NCBI GenBank assembly: GCA_900547765.1
Contig: URIA01000004.1
Location: 1 to 64,000 of the forward strand
From: an uncultured Collinsella sp.
GTDB taxonomy: Bacteria > Actinomycetota > Coriobacteriia > Coriobacteriales > Coriobacteriaceae
Length of the DNA stretch: 64,000 nucleotides
Reading direction: 5' to 3'
The stretch's first letter is position 1; each line of letters starts with the position of its first letter. Of this stretch, positions 7,162 through 15,468 are shown in pieces. The position numbers and the translations under genes were made by a program. The notes below the pieces were generated by a model. It was given only the letters and a program-made list of their open reading frames with translations. It was not told where the DNA came from and ran no database searches.

Positions 7162-9756
7162 TTGAAGCTCATCATCGCCGAGAAAAACGACGCCGCGCGT
7201 CAGATCGCCGAGCGTCTGTCCACGGGTAAGCCCAAAAAGGACAAGGTGTACAACACCGCCATCTACCGTTTTGAGTGGAAGGGCGAGGAGTGCGTGACGA
7301 TCGGTCTTGCCGGTCACATCCTTGCGCCCGATTTTTGCGACAGCGTGCTGTTCGATAAAAAGCTGGGTTGGTATTCGGTGACCGAAGACGGCGAGATGCT
7401 GCCGGCCGATATGCCCGATGGCCTGGCCCGCCCGCCGTACGACACCAAGCGCAAGCCGTTCCTTGCCGATGGCATTTCCATCAAGGGCTGGAAGCTCGAG
7501 AGCCTGCCTTACCTCACCTGGGCGCCCGTCATTAAGCTACCGGCCGAGAAGGAGCTCATTCGTTCGCTCAAGAACCTCGCCAAAAAGTCCGACAGCGTCA
7601 TTATCGCCACGGACTTCGACCGCGAGGGCGAGCTGATCGGCTCGGACGCCCTCAACAAGGTGCGCGAGGTTGCGCCGGACTTGCCGGTCGCCCGCGCCCA
7701 GTACTCTTCGTTTACCAAGGCCGAGATAACGCAGGCCTTCGATAATCTCGTCTCGCTCGACCAGAACCTGGCCGACGCAGGCGAGAGCCGTCAGCACATC
7801 GACCTCATTTGGGGTGCGGTGCTCACGCGCTACCTGACGCTCGCCAAGTTTGGCGGCTTTGGCAACGTGCGTTCCGCCGGCCGCGTGCAGACGCCGACGC
7901 TTGCCCTGGTGGTCGAGCGCGAGCGCGAGCGCATGGCGTTTGTGCCCGAGGACTATTGGCAGATTCGCGGCATGGGCGCCGCGCAAGGCACTGCCGAGGA
8001 CGATCGCTTTAAGATCGCGCACAAGACGGCGCGCTTCACCGACAAGGATGCTGCCGAGATGGCGTACGGCCATGTTGACGGCGCCACGACGGCGACCGTT
8101 GCCGCGGTGACCAAGCGCTCGCGTAAGCAGCAGCCGCCCACGCCGTTTGCGACGACCTCGCTGCAGGCTGCCGCCGCAGCCGAGGGCATCTCGCCTGCGC
8201 GTACGATGCGCATCGCCGAGTCCCTCTACATGGCCGGTCTCATCAGCTACCCGCGTGTCGACAATACCGTGTACCCTGCGACGCTCGATCTGGGCGCCGT
8301 GGTGAGCGACCTGGCAAAGATCAACCCGGCGCTGGCACCCGTGTGCAAAAAGGTGCTCGCCGGTCCCATGAAGCCCACGCGCGGCAAGGTCGAGACCACC
8401 GACCACCCGCCTATCTATCCCACGGGCGAGGGCGATCCGTCCACGCTCGACGGCGGCCAGCGCAAGCTCTATGACCTGATCGCTCGCCGCTTCCTGGCGA
8501 CGCTTATGGGTCCCGCGACCATCGAGAACACCAAGCTCGAGCTCGATGTGAACGGCGAGCCGTTCGTGGCTTCGGGCGACGTGCTCGTGACTCCGGGCTT
8601 CCGCGAGGCGTACCCGTACGGACTCAAGCGCGATGAGCAGATGCCGCCGCTGGAGCAGGGCGATACGGTCGACGTGTTCGACATTAAGCTCGAGGCAAAG
8701 CAGACCGAGCCGCCCGCGCGCTACAGCCAGGGCAAGCTCGTGCAGGAGATGGAAAAGCGCGGCCTGGGCACCAAGTCCACGCGCGCGAGCATCATCGAAC
8801 GCCTGTATGCCGTGCGCTATCTCAAAAACGATCCCGTTGAGCCGAGCCAGCTGGGTATTGCCATCATCGATGCGCTGTCACAGTTTGCCCCGCGCATCAC
8901 GAGCCCCGATATGACCAGTGAGCTCGACGGCGACATGACCCGCGTCGAGCGCGGCGAGGACACCGAAGAGCATGTCGTGACGCACTCTCGCGCGCTGCTG
9001 GCTGGCGTGCTCGACGAGCTGCTCAAGCACACGCAGGAGCTGGGCGACGCCATCAGCGACGCCGTCACGGCCGATGCGCGCGTGGGCGCCTGCCCCAAGT
9101 GCGGCAAGGACCTGGTTATGAAGACGAGCGCCAAGACCCGCGGCAGCTTTATCGGCTGCATGGGCTGGCCCGACTGCGATGTGACCTATCCGGTGCCGAG
9201 CGGCGTCAAGGTGAGCCCGCTCGAGGGCGAGGCGGCCGTGTGCCCCGAGTGCGGCGCACCGCGCATTAAGTGCCAGCCGTTCCGCCAGAAGGCCTTCGAG
9301 ATTTGCGTGAACCCTACGTGCCCCACCAACTACGAGCCCGACCTTAAGGTGGGCGAGTGCAAGGTGTGCGCCGAGGCCGGACGCCATGGCGACCTGATCG
9401 CGCACAAGAGCGAGAAGAGCGGCAAGCGCTTTATCCGCTGCACCAACTACGATGACTGCGGTGTGAGCTATCCTCTGCCGGCGCGCGGTAAGCTCGAGGC
9501 GACGGGCGAGACCTGCCCCGAGTGCGGCGCCCCCATCGTGGTGGTCAACACGGCGCGCGGCCCGTGGCGCATCTGCGTGAACATGGACTGCCCGACCAAG
9601 GAGAAGAAGCCCGCCCGCGGCCGCAAGACCACGACCAAGGCGAGCACGGCAATGAAGACGACGGCGGCCAAGAAGACGACGGCTAAGAAAGCCACTGCCG
9701 CCAAGAAGGCGACCGCGAAGAAGTCGACTGCCAAGAAAGCAGCCGCCGACAAGTAA
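7162..9756 (+). CDS. topA: Type IA DNA topoisomerase (archaeal-type topoisomerase I)
   Basis: This enzyme relaxes negative supercoils by single-strand passage. The TTG start follows AGGAG and gives MKLIIAEKND, the Toprim strand of the family. The acidic Toprim pair lies in ATDFDREGE and the active-site tyrosine in LISYPRVDN, where most relatives have PRTD. The N-terminal half resembles the archaeal topA and topB style more than E. coli TopA. Four Cys4 zinc ribbons follow (from about residue 640, starting CPKCGKDLV). The last 45 residues are a basic tail of repeated AKK units like those in actinobacterial topoisomerases. The total of 864 residues is normal for this layout. Confidence 0.92.
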   Translation: MKLIIAEKNDAARQIAERLSTGKPKKDKVYNTAIYRFEWKGEECVTIGLAGHILAPDFCDSVLFDKKLGWYSVTEDGEMLPADMPDGLARPPYDTKRKPFLADGISIKGWKLESLPYLTWAPVIKLPAEKELIRSLKNLAKKSDSVIIATDFDREGELIGSDALNKVREVAPDLPVARAQYSSFTKAEITQAFDNLVSLDQNLADAGESRQHIDLIWGAVLTRYLTLAKFGGFGNVRSAGRVQTPTLALVVERERERMAFVPEDYWQIRGMGAAQGTAEDDRFKIAHKTARFTDKDAAEMAYGHVDGATTATVAAVTKRSRKQQPPTPFATTSLQAAAAAEGISPARTMRIAESLYMAGLISYPRVDNTVYPATLDLGAVVSDLAKINPALAPVCKKVLAGPMKPTRGKVETTDHPPIYPTGEGDPSTLDGGQRKLYDLIARRFLATLMGPATIENTKLELDVNGEPFVASGDVLVTPGFREAYPYGLKRDEQMPPLEQGDTVDVFDIKLEAKQTEPPARYSQGKLVQEMEKRGLGTKSTRASIIERLYAVRYLKNDPVEPSQLGIAIIDALSQFAPRITSPDMTSELDGDMTRVERGEDTEEHVVTHSRALLAGVLDELLKHTQELGDAISDAVTADARVGACPKCGKDLVMKTSAKTRGSFIGCMGWPDCDVTYPVPSGVKVSPLEGEAAVCPECGAPRIKCQPFRQKAFEICVNPTCPTNYEPDLKVGECKVCAEAGRHGDLIAHKSEKSGKRFIRCTNYDDCGVSYPLPARGKLEATGETCPECGAPIVVVNTARGPWRICVNMDCPTKEKKPARGRKTTTKASTAMKTTAAKKTTAKKATAAKKATAKKSTAKKAAADK

Positions 9757-9787
9757 CGGCGCAGTCGGAACATTGACTAAAACAAAA

Positions 9788-9822
9788 ACGAGCGAGGACC
9801 CCGCGATCCTCGCTCGTTTTTT
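9788..9822. terminator. Bidirectional terminator between topoisomerase and zinc-ribbon gene
   Basis: acgagcgagga and tcctcgctcgt (9788-9798/9807-9817) form an 11-bp stem with T6 on the right and an A-run on the left, serving the two convergent genes. Confidence 0.9.
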
Positions 9823-9836
9823 AGACCGGCAGAGCG

Positions 9837-10820
9837 CTAGTTCACTTCGACGGGTTTGGCGCCGGGATAGCGCTCCTCAAAGTCTAGGCGGTACTTATTG
9901 TCATTGGTGCCCGCCACGTTGTCGCGTGACAGCGGCGCCACGATCTCATTCTTGTGGTCCGCAGGCTTGGCGTATTTCAGGCTGATCTCCCAGGCATCAC
10001 AGATTGCGTCAATGCGGTGGTCCAGGTCGTCGTACAGGGCGATGATGTCCTTCCAGGAGCTGTAGTTCTTGGAGCTCGTCGGGACGTCCAGGTCCTCGAC
10101 GATGTCGTAATACTGCTCGATGGTGTCCTCCGTGCGCTCGGCGACGTCGGCGAGATTTTGACGGGTGGTTCGATCCTCTTCCAGATAGCTGCCGTTGAAG
10201 TTCTGTGCGCAGCCACGGACGTAGTTGTCGAGGTCTTCGAGCAAGTCGTAGTATTCGCTCAGTCGGCGGTAGAGGTTCTGCTCGGAGAGCGTTGCTTCGC
10301 CGCCATCCTCGTCGTCATCGTCATCATCGTCGTACAGGCTGTTGGGATCGCCGAGAGGCTTTAGGTCATCGTCATCGACGTCATGGTGCAGCTTAGCTAC
10401 CTCGGCAGTCGTCTGCGTGGCGGCGTTGTCGAAAGGCTTGATCACAAAGAAAACGACCAGGGCGATGATGATCGCCACCAGCACAACGATAACGGCGATA
10501 AGCGGCCCGGTGCCGCTTTTTTTGGGAGCGGGGGTCTGTGGCGAAGCGGGCGCGTATGCGGGAGCCGGCTGCTGTTGGGGCGAGCCGCTCGCGACGGGTA
10601 TGCGCTGCGTGGTCTCGACGGCCGCGGGGCCTGCGGCGGGGTCGGGGCGATAGGCGAGGGGGTCGTCCGCCTTGGCTTGCGGCGTATCAAGGGAGCCGGT
10701 CTGCTCAAAAGCGGGCTGCCTATCGCTCGCGGTTGTTTGCTCAACGGATGCACCGCACGAGGTGCAGAACTTGGCATTATCTGCAAGAAGCTTGCCGCAC
10801 GAGGCGCAATACCGAGACAT
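9837..10820 (-). CDS. Zinc-ribbon membrane protein of unknown function
   Basis: This is a 327-residue single-pass membrane protein. The start is set by AGGAG five bases before ATG; the longer frame has no such site. It begins with a zinc ribbon with cysteines at residues 5, 8, 19 and 22. A Pro/Ala-rich linker leads to a transmembrane helix (about 95-118). The outer part has an aspartate run (about seven in a row) and then a helical region rich in Tyr, Leu and Asp (YYDLLEDLDNYV, EQYYDIVEDLDV). The topology is zinc ribbon inside, helical domain outside. Function is not known. Confidence 0.8.
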   Translation of the reverse strand: MSRYCASCGKLLADNAKFCTSCGASVEQTTASDRQPAFEQTGSLDTPQAKADDPLAYRPDPAAGPAAVETTQRIPVASGSPQQQPAPAYAPASPQTPAPKKSGTGPLIAVIVVLVAIIIALVVFFVIKPFDNAATQTTAEVAKLHHDVDDDDLKPLGDPNSLYDDDDDDDEDGGEATLSEQNLYRRLSEYYDLLEDLDNYVRGCAQNFNGSYLEEDRTTRQNLADVAERTEDTIEQYYDIVEDLDVPTSSKNYSSWKDIIALYDDLDHRIDAICDAWEISLKYAKPADHKNEIVAPLSRDNVAGTNDNKYRLDFEERYPGAKPVEVN

Positions 10821-10882
10821 TGCCACTCCTTTCGCCACATTTCAATGCAATACGACGATTATACCCAGCACCCCAAAAAGCC

Positions 10883-10936
10883 GGCAGTTAGGGACGTTCC
10901 TTTTCGACCGGCAGTTTAGGAACGTCCCTAACTGCC
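10883..10936. repeat. Palindromic repeat, GGCAGTTAGGGACGTTCCT family
   Basis: Two perfect 19-bp arms (10883-10901/10918-10936) flank a centre that holds a further partial copy (ccggcagttt). A degenerate copy lies at 54343-54390. Confidence 0.75.
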
Positions 10937-11045
10937 GCCTGAGTAGCCATTGACTAGGCGGGATTTGGGACGCGCCGAGCACTGGGGTATCATGGCTTAG
11001 TTGATATATCTGCATTTACGCGCCTTGTAGGAAGGGGCTGCGCCC

Positions 11046-11729
11046 ATGGCTTTTGAGCCCGCTCAACATAGCTTTATCACGCTCGAGGGCGTCGACGGTG
11101 CCGGCAAGTCCACGCAGGCGCGCCTGCTTGCCCGCGCTCTTGAACTCGCTGGCTACCAGGTTGTGAGCCTGCGCGAGCCGGGCGGTACCGCCATCAGCGA
11201 AAAGATCCGTGCTCTGCTGCTCGACCCCGCCAATACAGCGATGGGCGACACCTGCGAGCTGCTGCTCTACGAGGCCGCGCGTGCCCAGCTGGTGCACGAG
11301 GTCATCGCCCCCGCCCTTGCGGCCGGCAAGGTGGTCCTGTGCGACCGTTTCTACGATTCCACGACCTGCTATCAGGCATTTGCCGACGGCCTTGACCGCC
11401 AGATAGTGCGCGATGCCAACAACCTGGCCGTTGCGGGGACGCATCCGGCGCTCACGCTCGTCTATCACATCACGCCCGAGCAGGCGGCGCTGCGCATGGC
11501 AGCCCGTGGCGCTGCAGATCGCATGGAGGCTAAGGGCATGGCCTTCCAAAAGCGTGTCTACCAGGGATTTTGCGCCATTGCCGCCGAGGAACCAAACCGC
11601 GTAAAGCTCATCGACGCGACCGCGTCCATCGAGGACGTCTTCGCGCAGACGGTCGAGCAGGTTCGCGCCTACGGCCTCGACATTTCCCAGGATGCCGTCA
11701 CCGCCGCGCTTGCCCAGGAGGCCGAGTAA
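11046..11729 (+). CDS. tmk: Thymidylate kinase
   Basis: Tmk phosphorylates dTMP to dTDP for DNA synthesis. The 227-residue product has the P-loop GVDGAGKSTQ (about residues 13-22), the REPGGT motif that contacts dTMP, and DRFYDSTTCYQ with the conserved DRY/F-type arginine. AGGAAGGGG lies upstream of the ATG. It is one base from holB, which itself overlaps ricT, so tmk-holB-ricT form one operon, an arrangement also common in Firmicutes. Confidence 0.94.
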   Translation: MAFEPAQHSFITLEGVDGAGKSTQARLLARALELAGYQVVSLREPGGTAISEKIRALLLDPANTAMGDTCELLLYEAARAQLVHEVIAPALAAGKVVLCDRFYDSTTCYQAFADGLDRQIVRDANNLAVAGTHPALTLVYHITPEQAALRMAARGAADRMEAKGMAFQKRVYQGFCAIAAEEPNRVKLIDATASIEDVFAQTVEQVRAYGLDISQDAVTAALAQEAE

Positions 11730-11730
11730 C

Positions 11731-12858
11731 ATGGCCCCCGCTCAGGCAAGCCTGCTGGCCAAGCTCGACACCCAAGAGCGCGTGCGTGACTTTTTGACCA
11801 ATGCCGTCGCCAGCGGTCGCGCGTCGCACGCCTACCTGTTTTTGGGCGCGCCCGGCGCGGGCAAGCTCGACGCCGCGTGGGCGCTCGCCCAAGCCTTCCT
11901 GTGCGAGCAGGATGGCTGCGGCTCATGCGATAGCTGCGTGCGCGTCGCCCGCCATACGCACCCCGACGTGCACTATTACACGCCCGAGAGCGCCACGGGC
12001 TACCTCATTGCTCAGACCCGCGAGCTGCTCGACGACGTGCCGCTGGCGCCCATCCGTGCCAAGGCCAAGGTCTACATCATCGACCGTGCCGAGCAGCTGC
12101 GCGCCAACACCGCCAACGCACTGCTCAAAACGCTCGAGGAGCCGCCCGAGGGCGTTATGTTCATCCTGCTGGGCACCTCGGCAGACGTGATGTTGCCCAC
12201 CATCGTGAGCCGCTGCCAGTGCGTGCCGTTTCGGCTGGTATCGCCCGCCGTCGCCGCGCAGGCCGTGAGCCGCGCCACCGGTCAGGACCCTGCGCGTTGC
12301 CGCATGGCCGTCGCCGTAGCGGGAAGCCCCGCGCGTGGCATCGAGTTCCTCAAGAGCGCCGAGCGCCAGGATGCCCGCCGTCAGGTGGTTCGCGCCATCG
12401 ATTCGCTCATCGCCGCCGACGAGGCCGACGTGCTCAGCCGCGCCAAGTCGCTCATCGTCGCCGTTAAGGCGCCGCTCGCCGAGGTCAAGTCCACGCAGGA
12501 AAAGGTGCTCGAGCAAAACGCCGACTACCTGTCGCGTGGAGCATTGAAGCAGCTTGAGGACCGCAACAAGCGCGAACTCAACGCGCGCGAGCGTTCGGGT
12601 ATCATGGAAGCGCTGGCGAGCGCGCGGACGCTCATGCGCGACGTGCTGCTGACGCTTCAGGACAAGGCAGCCGACGTAGTGAACGAAGACGTGCGCGACA
12701 CGATCGGGCGGCTTGCCGCCGCGACGAATGTTGCGGGTGCCACCCGGGCGCTCGAGGCAGTTGCGACCGCCGAGCGCAACATCGCCAGAAACGTTACTCC
12801 CCAGCTGGCCATCGAGGTCATGCTGTTCGATATCAGGAAGGCACTGAAATGCCGTTAG
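11731..12858 (+). CDS. holB: DNA polymerase III subunit delta-prime
   Basis: Delta-prime is a clamp-loader subunit that helps place the sliding clamp on DNA. The 375-residue protein starts at the ATG one base after the tmk stop. It has a P-loop-like FLGAPGAGKLDAAW, the four-cysteine zinc module (CEQDGCGSCDSC, about 61-72), and the sensor-like NALLKTLEEPP and SRCQC segments of the AAA+ fold. The C-terminal collar domain is alpha-helical. Its end overlaps the next gene by ten bases. Confidence 0.92.
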   Translation: MAPAQASLLAKLDTQERVRDFLTNAVASGRASHAYLFLGAPGAGKLDAAWALAQAFLCEQDGCGSCDSCVRVARHTHPDVHYYTPESATGYLIAQTRELLDDVPLAPIRAKAKVYIIDRAEQLRANTANALLKTLEEPPEGVMFILLGTSADVMLPTIVSRCQCVPFRLVSPAVAAQAVSRATGQDPARCRMAVAVAGSPARGIEFLKSAERQDARRQVVRAIDSLIAADEADVLSRAKSLIVAVKAPLAEVKSTQEKVLEQNADYLSRGALKQLEDRNKRELNARERSGIMEALASARTLMRDVLLTLQDKAADVVNEDVRDTIGRLAAATNVAGATRALEAVATAERNIARNVTPQLAIEVMLFDIRKALKCR

Positions 12859-14549
12859 TCGTACCCGTTAAGTTTACCTACGCCTCGCGCGACCTGTGGT
12901 TCGATCCGCAGGATCTGGATATCCTCGAGGCCGATTATGCCATTTGCTCCACCGAGCGCGGAACCGAGATCGGCATGGTCACGGCCGATCCCTTTGAGGT
13001 GCCGCAAGATGAGATCGGTCAGCCGCTCAAGCCCGTGCTGCGCGTGGCGAGCGACATCGATCTGCAGCTTGCCGACGACCTGGCCATCCAGGGCGACGAG
13101 GCCATGGTCGACTTCCGCCGCCTGGTCAAGGAGCTCGACCTCGAGATGAAGCCGGTCGGCGTCGAGTACCTGTTTGGCGGCGAGAAGGCCGTGTTCTACT
13201 TTGCGGCCGAGGAGCGCGTCGATTTTCGCCAGCTCGTCAAGGACCTGTCCTCGACGCTGCACATTCGCGTCGATATGCGCCAGATCGGCGTGCGTGACGA
13301 GACCCGCCTGGTGGGCGGCTATGCCCAGTGCGGACAGGAGCTCTGCTGTACGCGCTTTGGCGGACAGTTTGAGCCCGTCTCGATTCGCATGGCAAAAGAG
13401 CAGGACCTGCCGCTCAACTCGTCCAAGATCAGCGGCGTGTGCGGCCGCCTGATGTGCTGCCTGCGTTATGAGTTCGAGGCGTACAAGGACTTTAAGAGCC
13501 GCGCGCCCAAAAAGAAGACGCTCATCGATACGCCGCTCGGCAAGGCGCGTATTCAGGAATATGACACGCCGCGCGAGCAGCTGGTGCTGCGTCTGGAGAA
13601 CGGCAAGGTCTTTAAGGTCAACCTGGCCGATATGACCTGCTCGGAGGGCTGCAAGAAGAAGGCCGCCGAGCAGGGCTGCAACTGCCGCCCCGACTGCGTG
13701 ACGCGTGACGTGCTCGAGCGCATCGAGTCGCCCGAGATGCGCCTGGCGCTCATGGAGCTCGATCGCGAGAACGGCGTCGACGTGGGCGATGGCCTGTCGA
13801 GTGCCGACCGTCTTGCTGGCACGTCGATGCCCAAGCGCCGTCGTCGCGATGCTGAATCCGATACTCGCGCCGGTCAGGGGCAGGGCGAGGGTCGTGGCCG
13901 CGGAAAGGGCCGTGGCAATGCCGCAACGCCTGAGGCCGAGGAGGCCGCCGGTGGCCGTCGTCGTCGCAAGCGCGCGGGCTCGGGCGATGTCGGCGAGGCT
14001 GCAGCTGCAGGCAAGAACTCCTCCCGCGAGCGCGAGCTTCAACAGCCCCAGCAGCAGAATCGCGGCGGTGGCATGAATCCCACGCGCCGTCGTCGCCGTC
14101 ATCTGTCGAGCGAGGAGCGCGAGGACGCCTTCCGCGCCGCAGCTGCTCGCGAGGCTGGTGCCGCTTCCAAGGGTCCTTCGGCCTCCGATGCGCCTGTCGA
14201 CAAGGGCGGCAAGTCACGTGGCGAGGAGGAGCGCGCGCCGCGTCCGCGCCGTCGCCATTCCTCGGGCGCACAGCAGAAGCCTTCAGTGCCCTCCGTGGCC
14301 GATCAGGTCTCGGATGGCGAGGTCAAGGTCACGCGCCGTCGTCCCGGAGATGGCGGGGGAGCTGCTGCCAAGGCTTCGCGTGGCGCCGCTCGCGACGAGC
14401 GCGAGCCGCGCGAGGATCGCGGTGGCGAGGGCTCGGCCGACCAGGGTCAAAAGCGCCGTCGCCGTCGCCGTTCCCGCAAGCCGCGCCAAGATGGTGGCGA
14501 GGGCTCGACCCCGTCTTCGTCTGCACCACAACCGCCCGCCGGCGAATAA
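12849..14549 (+). CDS. ricT: PSP1-domain protein RicT (YaaT) with long basic tail
   Basis: RicT is part of the Fe-S-containing RicAFT complex that acts with RNase Y in RNA processing in B. subtilis; its role here is inferred. The PSP1 domain fills residues 1-280 and keeps the cysteine clusters QCGQELCCTRFG, VCGRLMCCLRY and the later CSEGC/CNCRPDC. From about residue 300 the protein becomes a low-complexity tail of some 260 residues rich in Arg, Gly and Ala with many RRRRR-type runs, which the B. subtilis protein lacks. The start overlaps holB by ten bases and a comF gene follows. Confidence 0.85.
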   Translation: MPLVVPVKFTYASRDLWFDPQDLDILEADYAICSTERGTEIGMVTADPFEVPQDEIGQPLKPVLRVASDIDLQLADDLAIQGDEAMVDFRRLVKELDLEMKPVGVEYLFGGEKAVFYFAAEERVDFRQLVKDLSSTLHIRVDMRQIGVRDETRLVGGYAQCGQELCCTRFGGQFEPVSIRMAKEQDLPLNSSKISGVCGRLMCCLRYEFEAYKDFKSRAPKKKTLIDTPLGKARIQEYDTPREQLVLRLENGKVFKVNLADMTCSEGCKKKAAEQGCNCRPDCVTRDVLERIESPEMRLALMELDRENGVDVGDGLSSADRLAGTSMPKRRRRDAESDTRAGQGQGEGRGRGKGRGNAATPEAEEAAGGRRRRKRAGSGDVGEAAAAGKNSSRERELQQPQQQNRGGGMNPTRRRRRHLSSEEREDAFRAAAAREAGAASKGPSASDAPVDKGGKSRGEEERAPRPRRRHSSGAQQKPSVPSVADQVSDGEVKVTRRRPGDGGGAAAKASRGAARDEREPREDRGGEGSADQGQKRRRRRRSRKPRQDGGEGSTPSSSAPQPPAGE

Positions 14550-14613
14550 CGCCCGCGAGCGGATTTTGCTCGCCTTGCCCCGAGCGCATCGGGGTATCAT
14601 AGCGCTGAATCAA

Positions 14614-14647
14614 CAACCCTCCCTGCGACCGAACGTAGGGAGGGTTG
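14614..14647 (+). promoter_or_regulatory. Hairpin covering the comF ribosome site
   Basis: caaccctccct (14614-14624) and agggagggttg (14637-14647) form a perfect 11-bp stem with a 12-base loop. The right arm contains the GGGAGGG ribosome site for the TTG start at 14652, so the folded form would hide it. A TATCAT -10-like box precedes at 14595-14600. Confidence 0.55.
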
Positions 14648-14651
14648 TGTC

Positions 14652-15458
14652 TTGAAGAGCCATCTGAACATATTGAGCCGTCTGCAAGGTGCCGGCATCC
14701 TACCGTTTGCGGACGAATCGCTATCGTTTGCCGAGCAGGCGGCGCACGAGGCGCTTGAGGCGTTGTCGCCAACACGATGTGCCGGCTGCGAGCGCGCCGG
14801 TGCGCTTATTTGCCAAGACTGCCTGGCTGCGTTCACGCTCATCGACCCACGTCATAGCTGTACCCGATGCGGCGCCCCGTTTGGGGATTTGCTGTGCACT
14901 GAGTGTTCGGTCGAGGGCACGTCTTCGGCAATGGCGGAGGCGCTCGACCGCTGCCTGGCGTGCTCCGTCTATGCGCATCCGCTGCCGCGCATCATTAAAG
15001 CGTACAAGGACGCGGGCGAGCGACGCCTGGCGCCGTATCTGGCGGAGCTGCTCTACGACACCGCCCTGCATGCCCAGGTCGTAGCGCCCGATCGCTACGG
15101 AGGTGTGCTGTCCGGTGCGGATGCGGTGGTGTTTGTGCCTGCGACGGCGGCAGCGTTTCGGCGGCGTGGCTTTGATCATATGGAGGCCATTGCGCGCCCA
15201 TTTTGCGAGCTGTCGGGTGTTCCCCTGCTCGATGCCCTCGTCAAGTACGGGCATGGCGACCAGCGCGAACTCGGTCGTGAGGAGCGTCGCGAGCGTGCCC
15301 AAGGCATGTACGAGACGGTTGAGGACGTGCACGGCCGCCGCCTACTGCTTATCGATGACGTTATCACCACGGGCGCGACCATGGCAGCAGCCTCGGCGGA
15401 GCTCAAGCGTGCCGGCGCTGCGGCAGTCGATGGCCTTGCTATCGCATGTGTTTGGTAG
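14652..15458 (+). CDS. comF: ComF family phosphoribosyltransferase-like protein
   Basis: ComF-family proteins combine an N-terminal zinc finger with a phosphoribosyltransferase fold and are linked to DNA uptake in competent bacteria. The 268-residue product has two CxxC pairs plus further cysteines (CAGC, CQDC, CTRC, CTEC; about residues 43-92) and the PRPP-binding loop LLLIDDVITTGAT (about 232-244). The TTG start is inferred from the adjacent GGGAGGG, which is buried in a hairpin. It precedes an AbiEi/DUF559-like gene by ten bases. The exact start is the least certain point. Confidence 0.85.
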   Translation: MKSHLNILSRLQGAGILPFADESLSFAEQAAHEALEALSPTRCAGCERAGALICQDCLAAFTLIDPRHSCTRCGAPFGDLLCTECSVEGTSSAMAEALDRCLACSVYAHPLPRIIKAYKDAGERRLAPYLAELLYDTALHAQVVAPDRYGGVLSGADAVVFVPATAAAFRRRGFDHMEAIARPFCELSGVPLLDALVKYGHGDQRELGREERRERAQGMYETVEDVHGRRLLLIDDVITTGATMAAASAELKRAGAAAVDGLAIACVW

Positions 15459-15468
15459 GGGTGGTTTT

